Source: Verrucomicrobiia bacterium
GTDB taxonomy: Bacteria > Verrucomicrobiota > Verrucomicrobiia > Palsa-1439
Assembly (NCBI GenBank): GCA_035577545.1
Contig: DATLVI010000010.1
Location: forward strand, 62,001-126,000
Length of the DNA stretch: 64,000 nucleotides
Reading direction: 5' to 3'
This document shows, one piece after another, positions 25,069 through 32,917 of the stretch. The position numbers and the translations under genes were made by a program. Under the pieces are notes generated by a model, which was not told the DNA's origin, did not search any database, and was given only the letters and a program-made list of their open reading frames with translations. How positions within the stretch are numbered: position 1 is the first letter of the stretch; the number at the start of each line of letters is the position of its first letter.

Positions 25069-26055
25069 ATGAGTACCACGCAAACTGAACTGATCGGCCC
25101 ACTGCTGCGCGACGTGTCGCGTTCCTTCTATCTCACGTTGCGCGTGTTGCCGCCGGAGATTCGACCGCAGGTTTCGCTGGCCTACCTGTTGGCGCGGGCG
25201 ACCGACACGATCGCGGACACGAAAGCGGTGCCGCGAGCGAAACGCATTTTCGCGCTGCAACAGCTTCAGAATTTGTCGCATGTGCCGGAGTTGGGAGCCA
25301 TCGCGGGACAACAAACTTCTGATGGCGAACGGCAACTGTTGGAACGATTAGAAGACTGCATTGTCACGCTGGGACAGTTTGATGAAGCGGATAGTCGTCG
25401 AATCCAGGAGTTGTTGAAGATTATTGTCAGCGGCCAAATTTTCGACCTCAAACGCTTTCCCGGCGAGACGGAGAAAGAGTTGGTGGCGCTCTCCAACGAC
25501 GAAGAACTGGACCGCTACACATATATGGTGGCCGGTTGCGTCGGGGAATTCTGGACGAAGATGTGCATGGCGCATCTACCGGCATTGAACGACTGGAAAG
25601 CCGAGGAAATGTGCGCACTCGGAGTGCGTTTTGGGAAGGGACTACAACTCGTGAATGTGCTTCGCGACATCCCGAAAGACCTGCGCATTGGTCGTTGCTA
25701 TCTACCCGTGGGCGCGCCCAGTGCGTTGCTAGACCCCAAGAACTTTGAAACGATTCGTCCGGTCTATGCACACTGGCTGGATACGGCGTTGGCGCATCTG
25801 GACGCAGGCTGGCAATACACGATGCGAATTCCGCGATCTGAGCTCCGATTGCGGCTGGCGTGTGTATGGCCGATCTGGATTGGGCTGATGACCATGGCTC
25901 GATTGCGCACTGAGAACCCGCTTGGTCCGGCACACCGCATCAAGATTTCGCGGGGTGAAGTCTACGGCGTAATGGCTCGATCGTTTATGTCTAGTCGCAG
26001 TGACGCGGCGTTAAACCACTCGCACGACGTGCTCCGGGCTGCGGCAGCAGGTTAG
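25069..26055 (+). CDS. squalene/phytoene synthase family protein
   Basis: A 328-residue head-to-head prenyl synthase that condenses two prenyl diphosphates, giving squalene or phytoene for hopanoids or carotenoids. The two Asp-rich motifs are present: ARATDTIADT (DxxxD) near residue 45 and VNVLRDIPKDLRIGRCYLP near residue 200. The opening LRDVSRSFYLTLRVLPPEIR is typical of the Erg9-like branch. There is no C-terminal membrane helix. No desaturase, cyclase or other carotenoid gene is adjacent, so the product cannot be chosen; squalene is slightly favoured by the N-terminal motif. Confidence 0.88.
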   Translation: MSTTQTELIGPLLRDVSRSFYLTLRVLPPEIRPQVSLAYLLARATDTIADTKAVPRAKRIFALQQLQNLSHVPELGAIAGQQTSDGERQLLERLEDCIVTLGQFDEADSRRIQELLKIIVSGQIFDLKRFPGETEKELVALSNDEELDRYTYMVAGCVGEFWTKMCMAHLPALNDWKAEEMCALGVRFGKGLQLVNVLRDIPKDLRIGRCYLPVGAPSALLDPKNFETIRPVYAHWLDTALAHLDAGWQYTMRIPRSELRLRLACVWPIWIGLMTMARLRTENPLGPAHRIKISRGEVYGVMARSFMSSRSDAALNHSHDVLRAAAAG

Positions 26056-26058
26056 CAC

Positions 26059-26086
26059 TTGAAAAACCCGCATCTTGCCCTAGGAT
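26059..26086 (+). promoter_or_regulatory. promoter of dapA, leaderless
   Basis: TTGAAA and TAGGAT are 16 bases apart; the -10 box ends nine bases before ATG 26096, leaving no room for a leader or a lysine riboswitch. Confidence 0.6.
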
Positions 26087-26095
26087 AACCCCGCT

Positions 26096-26983
26096 ATGTT
26101 TACGGGTACCCATACGGCACTCATCACGCCGTTTACCAAAGACGGGAAGGTCGACGAGCCGCGGCTGCGGCAGCTTGTCGAACAGCAGATCGCCGCCGGC
26201 ATCGACGGCCTAGTTCCCTGCGGGACGACCGGCGAATCGCCCACGCTTGACCACGAGGAGCACAACCACGTTATCGAGTTGGTAGTGAAGTTTGCGGCGA
26301 AACGGTGCGCGGTCATTGCCGGCACGGGGTCGAACTCGACCGCTGAGGCGGTTTTTATGACGCAATACGCGAAGAAGGTCGGCGCGGACGCGTCGCTGCA
26401 GGTCGCGCCGTATTACAACAAGCCGACACAGGCAGGACTCTACGCTCACTTCCGCGCGATTGCGGAACAGGCGGACATCCCGCTCATCCTTTATAACATT
26501 CCCGGACGCTGCGGCGTGGACATCGCAAACGACACGATTGCGCGACTGCGAAGCGATTTGCCCAAACACATTGTTGGGCTGAAAGAAGCGACGGGCGTTG
26601 TGGACCGCGTCAGTCAGTTGCGCGGGCTGGTTGACCGCGATTTTTGCATCCTTTCGGGCGACGATTCACTGACACTGCCGATGATGAGCGTTGGGGCGGT
26701 TGGCGTGATTAGTGTGGTTTCCAACATGATCCCGCGGGAGTTGACAGAAATGACTCACGCTGCCTTGAAGGGCGACTTCGAGCGGGCGGGTCGCATCCAT
26801 GCGAAACTATTTCCACTCTTCAAAGATCTTTTTATTGAGACGAATCCTGTTCCGCTCAAAGCAGCCATGGCGATGATGGGCCTGTGCGAAGAAACGTATC
26901 GGCTGCCCCTCGTGCCCATGGGTGACGCAAATCGCGCTCAATTGAAGAAGACGCTGCAAGCCCTCGGCTTGGTGAAGGCGTGA
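26096..26983 (+). CDS. dapA: 4-hydroxy-tetrahydrodipicolinate synthase
   Basis: A 295-residue class I aldolase that condenses pyruvate with aspartate semialdehyde, the first committed step to meso-DAP and lysine. Diagnostic parts are LVPCGTTGESPTLDHEEH, YYNKPTQAGLYAHF (with the catalytic Tyr) and IVGLKEATGVV (Schiff-base Lys). Normal length. There is no Shine-Dalgarno; the start follows a -10 box by nine bases. The dapB GTG overlaps its TGA in a GTGA. Confidence 0.96.
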   Translation: MFTGTHTALITPFTKDGKVDEPRLRQLVEQQIAAGIDGLVPCGTTGESPTLDHEEHNHVIELVVKFAAKRCAVIAGTGSNSTAEAVFMTQYAKKVGADASLQVAPYYNKPTQAGLYAHFRAIAEQADIPLILYNIPGRCGVDIANDTIARLRSDLPKHIVGLKEATGVVDRVSQLRGLVDRDFCILSGDDSLTLPMMSVGAVGVISVVSNMIPRELTEMTHAALKGDFERAGRIHAKLFPLFKDLFIETNPVPLKAAMAMMGLCEETYRLPLVPMGDANRAQLKKTLQALGLVKA

Positions 26984-27660
26984 GCCCCATCAAGGTCATC
27001 ATCTGCGGCGCCAAGGGCCGTATGGGACGCGCACTCATTTCGTGTGTGCAGGACGATCCCGAATTGCACCTCGTCGCTGAGGTTGATCAAGGCGATGACC
27101 TCGCGACGGTCATTTCACGGGCGGACGTCCTGGTCGACTTTTCCGTGCATGAGGCAACCGCTACGGTCGCCAAGTTGGCGGCCGCTCACAAAAAGGCGCT
27201 GGTGATCGGCACCACGGGCCATGGGGACGACGAAAAGAAGGTCGTGCGGGGGTTGACGACGGCGATTCCTGTCGTTTGGTCGGCGAATTACAGCACAGGC
27301 GTGAACGCGTTGTTTTGGTTGACGCAAAAGGCGGCGGAGATTGTTGGCAACGAATGGGAAGTCGAGGTCGTCGAAACTCATCACACCGCCAAAAAAGACG
27401 CTCCCAGCGGCACGGCGAAGCGCTTGCAGGAAATCTTGAAACATGTTCGTGGTAAAGATGCGCCCGCCCATGCGCTGCGCATCGGCGATGTCGTCGGCGA
27501 TCACACGGTCACCTTTGGCACGCCGGGGGAGCGCCTCGAATTGACTCATCGCGCCGCCAGTCGGGAGTCGTTCGCGCGCGGCGCGCTTCGCGCCGCGAAG
27601 TGGGCTGTCAAACAGAAACCCGGGCTCTACGACATGCAAGACGTGCTGGGACTTCGCTAA
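26980..27660 (+). CDS. dapB: 4-hydroxy-tetrahydrodipicolinate reductase
   Basis: A 226-residue NAD(P)H-dependent reductase, second enzyme of the pathway. The nucleotide-binding motif is IICGAKGRMGRALI; VETHHTAKKDAPSGTAKRL carries the catalytic His-His and Lys, and SANYSTGVNALFWL is also typical. It is slightly shorter than the E. coli enzyme (about 270), with a compact nucleotide domain. It starts with GTG overlapping the dapA stop and is followed two bases later by a lipoprotein gene in the same operon. Confidence 0.95.
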   Translation: MSPIKVIICGAKGRMGRALISCVQDDPELHLVAEVDQGDDLATVISRADVLVDFSVHEATATVAKLAAAHKKALVIGTTGHGDDEKKVVRGLTTAIPVVWSANYSTGVNALFWLTQKAAEIVGNEWEVEVVETHHTAKKDAPSGTAKRLQEILKHVRGKDAPAHALRIGDVVGDHTVTFGTPGERLELTHRAASRESFARGALRAAKWAVKQKPGLYDMQDVLGLR

Positions 27661-27662
27661 CC

Positions 27663-28130
27663 ATGAAACGAGAACTGATCCTCGGCTGCGTAGTGATGGC
27701 TGCTTTCTCGTCCTGCTCGCACCTGGGACGAACGGAACAGCCGTCGTCCAGCCCGCGCGCCGAGGAAATACGGAAGGCCATGAATCAAACGGTGATCCCG
27801 GTCGTCGACCTGGAGAACGTGAAAGCCGAGGATGCGCTCAAGTTTTGGGACGACACGAGCCGCACCTATCATCCGCAACACTTCAAGTTCACGCATGTCA
27901 TTTCGTACCCGGTTACATATACGGTGCAAACGACGGCACCGGGTGAGACCCGCAGAGTGCCTGCGGCTGCGCCTGCGCCCGTACCGCACAAGGTGACCGT
28001 GCGACGGAAGAACATCACCTCGAAACAACTATTGGATGAGATTTGCCATGAAGCCGGTCTCGTGTGGACAATCATGGGACGAGCGATTGTTATCAAGCCA
28101 GGCGCTCCCGTTTCCGACGGACAGCAATGA
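27663..28130 (+). CDS. putative lipoprotein with secretin/TonB short N-terminal-like domain
   Basis: A 155-residue protein with a lipoprotein signal (LILGCVVMAAFSSC, lipidated Cys near residue 18). The mature part has IPVVDLENVKAEDALKFW and, after a Pro/Ala linker, VTVRRKNITSKQLLDEICHE followed by a strand ending IVIKP; this beta-alpha-beta pattern resembles the STN/secretin N domain. Such small proteins recur in Verrucomicrobiota without a known role. It lies between dapB and folK (ATGA overlap with folK), so it is in the operon, but no metabolic role follows. Confidence 0.7.
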   Translation: MKRELILGCVVMAAFSSCSHLGRTEQPSSSPRAEEIRKAMNQTVIPVVDLENVKAEDALKFWDDTSRTYHPQHFKFTHVISYPVTYTVQTTAPGETRRVPAAAPAPVPHKVTVRRKNITSKQLLDEICHEAGLVWTIMGRAIVIKPGAPVSDGQQ

Positions 28131-28627
28131 AAGTCGGACTGGCTCTTGGGTCGAATCTCGGCGACCGGCTGAAACACTTACAGCAGGCCAAGGCGTACTT
28201 GTTGAGCTTGTCGAACGAAGGCTGGCATGTCGCCTCGCCGTTGTACGAGACGGAACCATTGGGGTGTCCGCCGAATTCGCCGAAGTTTCTAAACACTGTG
28301 CTGGAAATCGAGTTTGGCGGCGCGCCAAAGACGTTGCTGAAGAAGATCCAAGCCTACGAGGTCGCGCACGGACGTGATCGCGACCTGCCGAAGAATGCGG
28401 CGCGCACGATCGACATCGACGTTCTTTACTTCGGCGAGAAGGAAATCCTGGAGAAAGACCTGGTGGTGCCGCATCCGCGTATGGCGGAGCGGCGGTTTGT
28501 GTTGCTGCCGCTGTCAACGATCCAGCCGGACATGATTGTGAAAGGCACGGGCAAGACGGTGCGGATGCTCTTGCGGGAGTTGCGAGGCGGGGACGGAGAG
28601 GTTAAATTCGTGCAGCACGATTGGTGA
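28127..28627 (+). CDS. folK: 2-amino-4-hydroxy-6-hydroxymethyldihydropteridine diphosphokinase
   Basis: A 166-residue folate enzyme that transfers pyrophosphate from ATP to hydroxymethyldihydropterin. Motifs are LALGSNLGDR at the N terminus, SPKFLNTVLEI, AARTIDIDVLYFGE (magnesium-binding aspartates) and PHPRMAERRFVLLPL. The ATG at 28127 overlaps the preceding stop (ATGA). It lies eight bases upstream of panB's start, so folate and pantothenate genes share an operon. Confidence 0.95.
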   Translation: MKVGLALGSNLGDRLKHLQQAKAYLLSLSNEGWHVASPLYETEPLGCPPNSPKFLNTVLEIEFGGAPKTLLKKIQAYEVAHGRDRDLPKNAARTIDIDVLYFGEKEILEKDLVVPHPRMAERRFVLLPLSTIQPDMIVKGTGKTVRMLLRELRGGDGEVKFVQHDW

Positions 28628-28634
28628 ACGCATC

Positions 28635-29435
28635 ATGAACGAGCATAAGATCAACATCCATACGTTGCGGTCGATGAAGCAACACGGCGAGAAGATCGTG
28701 GCGCTGACCGCCTACGATTTCTTCACCGCGAAAATCATGGACGAGGTTGGCGTGCACCTGATCCTCGTTGGCGATTCGGTGGGGATGGCAGTACTAGGGT
28801 ATGAGAACACGCTGCCCGTGACCATGGACGACATGATCCATCATACGAAGGCCGTGGCGCGCGCCAAGCCGAATGCCCTGGTCGTCGCGGACATGCCGTT
28901 TATGAGTTATGCGAGCGTGAGCACGGCGCTGGAGAATGCCGGACGCTTGATTCAAGCCGGCGCCGAAGCGGTAAAGGTGGAGGGTGGCGAGTCGATCGCC
29001 GAGCAGGTCCGGGCGCTGGTGGCGTCCGGCATTCCGGTACTCGGTCACATTGGTTTGCTGCCGCAATCCATCCTCGAAACGGGCGGCTACAAGATACAAG
29101 GTCGCACACCCCAATCGGCGGAGGGACTGTTGCGCGATGCCCAAGTGCTGGAGAAAGCGGGTGTGTTCGCGATGGTCGTCGAAGGGACGGTCACCCGCGT
29201 GGTGGAGCAGGTGACAAAGTCGGTAGCCGTGCCGACGATTGGAATTGGCGGGGGGGCGCATTGTGACGGACAAATCCTGGTGAGCAATGACATGCTCGGG
29301 CTCTTCACCTGGTTCACACCGAAGCACGTAAAGCGTTATGCGAACCTGTCCGAAGAGATGCGCAAGGCGTTTGCGGCGTACAAACGCGATGTTGAATCCG
29401 GTAAGTTCCCGGGCGCCGAGCAGAGTTTCCAGTAG
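28635..29435 (+). CDS. panB: 3-methyl-2-oxobutanoate hydroxymethyltransferase
   Basis: A 266-residue decameric TIM-barrel enzyme that makes ketopantoate using methylenetetrahydrofolate. Recognisable by ILVGDSVGMAVLGYENTLPV (metal-binding Asp), MDDMIHHTKAVAR, AVKVEGGESIAEQV and GHIGLLPQS. Normal length. It is the last gene of the dapA operon; panC of the same pathway is 2.5 kb downstream at 31909, separated by minus-strand genes. Confidence 0.96.
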   Translation: MNEHKINIHTLRSMKQHGEKIVALTAYDFFTAKIMDEVGVHLILVGDSVGMAVLGYENTLPVTMDDMIHHTKAVARAKPNALVVADMPFMSYASVSTALENAGRLIQAGAEAVKVEGGESIAEQVRALVASGIPVLGHIGLLPQSILETGGYKIQGRTPQSAEGLLRDAQVLEKAGVFAMVVEGTVTRVVEQVTKSVAVPTIGIGGGAHCDGQILVSNDMLGLFTWFTPKHVKRYANLSEEMRKAFAAYKRDVESGKFPGAEQSFQ

Positions 29436-29437
29436 CG

Positions 29438-29839
29438 TTATTTGTGGCCCGGACCGGCGACGTACGGCAGGGCGAAGAAACACAGCAGCGTGGCCAGCAA
29501 AACCAGGACGATTCCCCCAACGATCAGCGCGGCGCGAAGGAGTTGACGCTTCAGCCAGCAGAGATCGACGAAGATGCGCCACGCCCTGGTGAAATGCGGA
29601 TCGATCTCCAACCGTTCGCGCTCGTCCTCCTTGAGCATGCCCTGCAACATGCAATCGTAACTGACCTTGTCACCGAGCAAAATATGATCACCGATCGCGC
29701 GCACGATGAAGTCGTGCCGCATGTGCCGCAATTCCTCCTGGCGGGCGCGCTCGAAGTCGCGAAAGCGTCGCTGGAACTCCTCCACATAAAGGCTCACTGT
29801 GTCAGAGGTGGAATCGGATTTGGCGGGCGACGGGTTCAT
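29438..29839 (-). CDS. small membrane protein of unknown function
   Basis: A 133-residue protein. A charged, likely helical N-terminal part (VEEFQRRFRDFERARQEEL) is followed by one strong membrane segment near the C terminus (LIVGGIVLVLLATLLCFFAL). It begins five bases after the dapL stop in the same direction, so it is in an operon with dapL. It ends two bases from the convergent panB gene. I do not recognise the family. Confidence 0.7.
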   Translation of the reverse strand: MNPSPAKSDSTSDTVSLYVEEFQRRFRDFERARQEELRHMRHDFIVRAIGDHILLGDKVSYDCMLQGMLKEDERERLEIDPHFTRAWRIFVDLCWLKRQLLRAALIVGGIVLVLLATLLCFFALPYVAGPGHK

Positions 29840-29844
29840 CAGCC

Positions 29845-31092
29845 CTAGAACTCGAACTTCAGTCCCGCGAGCCGCTTGTCGATTTCCCCGACCACGCGCC
29901 GCTCGTCGGCTTCGCCTTTCGCCACGAAGGTCACGGAGAAACGCAAGTACGGCCCCGCCTCATCCCAGGGGACGGTCGAGATCAGTTTCTGCGTGATCAA
30001 CCACTGCGACACGTCTTCCGCGGACAGGAACGCGGTGCGGTTGCCTTCACTGTCCGCAACCGCTTTCGGCGCGCGCACGTAGAGAAAGAAAGAACCCCTC
30101 GGTTTCGTGGCGTCGAAACCATATTTGCGAAGGCACGCGACGAGCGAATCCATGCGGCGCGAGTATTTGGCGGCGATTTTGGCGGTAATTTCGGGATGCG
30201 CGAGCGTCGCGGCGCAGGCCTTCTGGATCGCCAGGAACTGGCCGCTGTCACTGTTGTCCTTCACGTTATTGTAGGCGGCAACGAGCCGGGGATTGCCGCA
30301 GACAAACCCGAGCCGCCAGCCGGTCATATTGAAGGCCTTGCTCATTGAGTGCAGTTCGATGGCGACGTCCTTTGCACCGGGGACGGACAGAATCGACAGG
30401 GGTTTGCCGTCGAACACGAGAGCGCCATACGCGGCGTCGGAGATGATAACGAGCTTGTTTTTCTGCGCGAAGTCAACGGTGTGCGCGAAGAATTCCGCCG
30501 TCGCGCTCGCGCCCGTTGGATTGTTTGGGTAATTCAGGACGATGGCCTTCGCGCGCTTGAGTACCTCGTGCGGGATCGAGTCCAGATCGGGAAGAAAGTT
30601 GTTCGCTGCGGTCAGCTTCAGGTTGTGGACCTCGCCGCCGTACCACTGCGCGTGTGTGCCGAACACCGGATAGCCCGGCACCGTCATGATCACCACGTCG
30701 CCGGGGTTGATCAACGTCGCCGGCAAAAGCGACAACGCGGCCTTGCTGCCGATGCTGTGCGTGATCTCCGACTCGGGATCGAGTCCCGTCACGCCGAACA
30801 CGCGTTCCATCCATTGCGCCGCGGCGCGGCGGTACTCGGGGCCACCGTTGTCGGCATAGCCGCGGTTTTCAGGTTTCTGCACTTCCTCGCTCAACGCGCG
30901 CACGCTGAGCGGAAACGCCATTTCGTCCGGCTCGCCGACGCCGAGGTCGATCAATTCGCCGTGTGGATGGGCGTCCAGCGCCGCGCGTTTGGCGCGTTTG
31001 ATCTTCTCAAATTTATAGATGGCCGTGCTCTTGCCGAACGTCTTGCCCCCGATGCGCTCGGCGAAAAGTTGTTGAATATACGATTCCGTCAT
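29845..31092 (-). CDS. dapL: LL-diaminopimelate aminotransferase
   Basis: A 415-residue PLP-dependent aminotransferase that converts tetrahydrodipicolinate directly to LL-DAP, bypassing the succinylase or acetylase steps; this route is used by PVC bacteria, plants and others. Motifs: ELIDLGVGEPDEM, ADNGGPEYRRAAAQWM, NYPNNPTGASAT, and ELHSMSKAFNMTGWRLGF with the PLP lysine. The start at 31092 is chosen because TATAAT ends nine bases before it; an ATG at 31110 would lie upstream of that box. With dapA and dapB in this window it gives most of the DapL pathway. Confidence 0.93.
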   Translation of the reverse strand: MTESYIQQLFAERIGGKTFGKSTAIYKFEKIKRAKRAALDAHPHGELIDLGVGEPDEMAFPLSVRALSEEVQKPENRGYADNGGPEYRRAAAQWMERVFGVTGLDPESEITHSIGSKAALSLLPATLINPGDVVIMTVPGYPVFGTHAQWYGGEVHNLKLTAANNFLPDLDSIPHEVLKRAKAIVLNYPNNPTGASATAEFFAHTVDFAQKNKLVIISDAAYGALVFDGKPLSILSVPGAKDVAIELHSMSKAFNMTGWRLGFVCGNPRLVAAYNNVKDNSDSGQFLAIQKACAATLAHPEITAKIAAKYSRRMDSLVACLRKYGFDATKPRGSFFLYVRAPKAVADSEGNRTAFLSAEDVSQWLITQKLISTVPWDEAGPYLRFSVTFVAKGEADERRVVGEIDKRLAGLKFEF

Positions 31093-31101
31093 ATCAGCAC
31101 G

Positions 31102-31128
31102 ATTATACATAACCCCCTCGGAAGTCAA
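31102..31128 (-). promoter_or_regulatory. promoter of dapL, leaderless
   Basis: TTGACT and a perfect TATAAT are 15 bases apart on the minus strand; the -10 box ends nine bases before ATG 31092. The spacer is shorter than usual. Confidence 0.6.
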
Positions 31129-31190
31129 CCGGGGTGAAGCGGAACGGCCACCCATATGTATTGACGAGTGAACAGTGCCGATACCATGCC

Positions 31191-31793
31191 TTACTGCTGG
31201 ATCCTCTGCGCTATCACGTAGAGGTGCTGTTCGGGATACTGGTCATACTCGAGATGTCGGCAAATGCAGCCGAACCGCGTTAACAGTTCCAGTGTTTTTG
31301 GTATGCCTAAAACGCTGTAATACATCGGAGGTCCCATGCAGGAGTCAGACTTCTCACCAGGCTCATCAAGGCCTCCTGTGGTGAAGATAAAGACGCCGTT
31401 CTGGGTCAGTCCCTCACAAATCTTCCGTAGAACGAGTTCCTGCTTTTCAAGGGGGAGATGCCACGTGCTATCCCATGCCGAAATGAAGTCATATTCTCGA
31501 GGGAGATTCCATGTGCAGATGTCCGCCTGGTGAAGTGGAACATTCGGATGGCGTTGTCTGGCCAACGCGACCATCTTCTCCGAGATGTCGATTCCTTCGA
31601 CTTGAAACCCATGCTTGAGTAAGAAGTCGAAAAAGCGTCCGCTACTTCCACAACCAATATCCAGGGCATGGTTACGGATCTTCGTGAACTTGATCGCGCG
31701 CTCGAACTGGGCAATTCCGTTCGATTGGATGTGAGGCTCCTGCCAGACATTTGCAATGGTGTCGTAACTGCGGCCAATTTCGTTTGGTTGCAT
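31191..31793 (-). CDS. class I SAM-dependent methyltransferase
   Basis: A 200-residue methyltransferase. Motif I is ALDIGCGSSGRFFDFLLKHG, followed by VEGIDISEKMVALARQRH (acidic loop) and the post-I motif YDFISAWDSTWHLPLE. No substrate domain is appended, so the target (small molecule or macromolecule) is unknown. It starts at ATG 31793, about 115 bases from the divergent panC. It lies 98 bases upstream of the dapL start but with its own orientation-matched gap, so it may be cotranscribed into dapL only by read-through. Confidence 0.82.
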   Translation of the reverse strand: MQPNEIGRSYDTIANVWQEPHIQSNGIAQFERAIKFTKIRNHALDIGCGSSGRFFDFLLKHGFQVEGIDISEKMVALARQRHPNVPLHQADICTWNLPREYDFISAWDSTWHLPLEKQELVLRKICEGLTQNGVFIFTTGGLDEPGEKSDSCMGPPMYYSVLGIPKTLELLTRFGCICRHLEYDQYPEQHLYVIAQRIQQ

Positions 31794-31869
31794 CTTATGA
31801 CCTAACAGAGTGGATAGCACAATTCCGCAGTCGATTCCAAGTGCAACGGATGCACGGCTGATTTTGTCC

Positions 31870-31898
31870 GTGACGCAATACGCAGCGGGCGCTATTTT
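31870..31898 (+). promoter_or_regulatory. possible promoter of panC, leaderless
   Basis: GTGACG and TATTTT are 17 bases apart; the -10 box ends ten bases before ATG 31909. Confidence 0.4.
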
Positions 31899-31908
31899 GC
31901 CCGCGACC

Positions 31909-32754
31909 ATGGAGTTTCTCCAAACCGCACAAGAAATGCAGGCAGCGGCGATCGTCGTGAGGCGGTCGGGGCGGCGTGTGGCGCTGGTGCCGACGATGGG
32001 GGCGCTGCACGAGGGGCATGCGGCGTTGATGCGGAAGGCACGGGAGCAAGGTGCGGTGGTCGTGGTCAGTGTGTATGTCAACCCGACACAGTTTGGGCCG
32101 CAGGAAGGCTTCAAACAATATCCGCGCGATCTGGATGCCGATGCACGACTGTGCGAGCGTGAGAAGGTGGATGCCGTCTTTGCGCCATCGGACGACGAAA
32201 TGTATCCCGGGGGAGTGCAAGCTACCGAGTTTGTTGAAGAAAACGTGCTCGCGCGGCGGCTGGAGGGGGAGCGGCGGCCGGGTCATTTTCGCGGCGTATG
32301 CACCGTGGTGGCGAAGCTTTTCAATATTGTTCAGCCGGACATCGCGCTTTTCGGCCAGAAGGATTACCAGCAACTGAAGGTTGTCCAGCGCATGGTGCGC
32401 GATCTTCGTTTCCCGATTGAAGTTGTCCCCGTCCCGACGGTTCGTGAGGCCGACGGGCTGGCGCTCAGCAGTCGCAATCAGCGTCTTTCAACAGCTGAGC
32501 GTGCCGAAGCCACCGTGCTGTGGAAAGCTCTCGGCATCGCACACGATCTCTTCAACGAAGGCGAGCGCAACGTGCACCAACTCGAAACCGCCATGTCGCG
32601 TGCCGTGGAACTGGCTCCTTCCGCCCGCCTCGATTACGCCCAGATTGTTGACGCCGAATCACTCGAACCGGTCAACGATGTCCAGCGCGGCAATATCGCG
32701 CTCATCGCCGCGCACGTCGGCAAGGTGCGGCTGATCGATAATCTGATTCTGTAA
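31909..32754 (+). CDS. panC: pantoate-beta-alanine ligase
   Basis: A 281-residue ATP-dependent ligase that joins pantoate and beta-alanine. The nucleotidyltransferase motif is LVPTMGALHEGHAALMRKA; VYVNPTQFGPQEGF, FGQKDYQQLKVVQRMV and ALSSRNQRLS complete the signature (the last is the KMSKS-like loop). Full length. The ATG at 31909 has no Shine-Dalgarno; a promoter-like pair ends ten bases before it. Confidence 0.95.
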   Translation: MEFLQTAQEMQAAAIVVRRSGRRVALVPTMGALHEGHAALMRKAREQGAVVVVSVYVNPTQFGPQEGFKQYPRDLDADARLCEREKVDAVFAPSDDEMYPGGVQATEFVEENVLARRLEGERRPGHFRGVCTVVAKLFNIVQPDIALFGQKDYQQLKVVQRMVRDLRFPIEVVPVPTVREADGLALSSRNQRLSTAERAEATVLWKALGIAHDLFNEGERNVHQLETAMSRAVELAPSARLDYAQIVDAESLEPVNDVQRGNIALIAAHVGKVRLIDNLIL

Positions 32755-32917
32755 GTAATAATCTCGCCCGGGCCAGGAATCGCTTGGGATGGCGGGATTA
32801 AGCTTGCGGGCGCTGTCTGCGGTAATAGAGAATGAAAGGCTGCGACGCTCGACGTCCCGTGATGGTCGCGGGGTACGTTGTATGGGAAATGTCGGGTCAA
32901 AACAATCTTAAGGACAC

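Noticed and set aside
26059-26095. A lysine riboswitch before dapA
   Set aside because: The -10 box ends nine bases before the ATG, so there is no leader to hold an aptamer.
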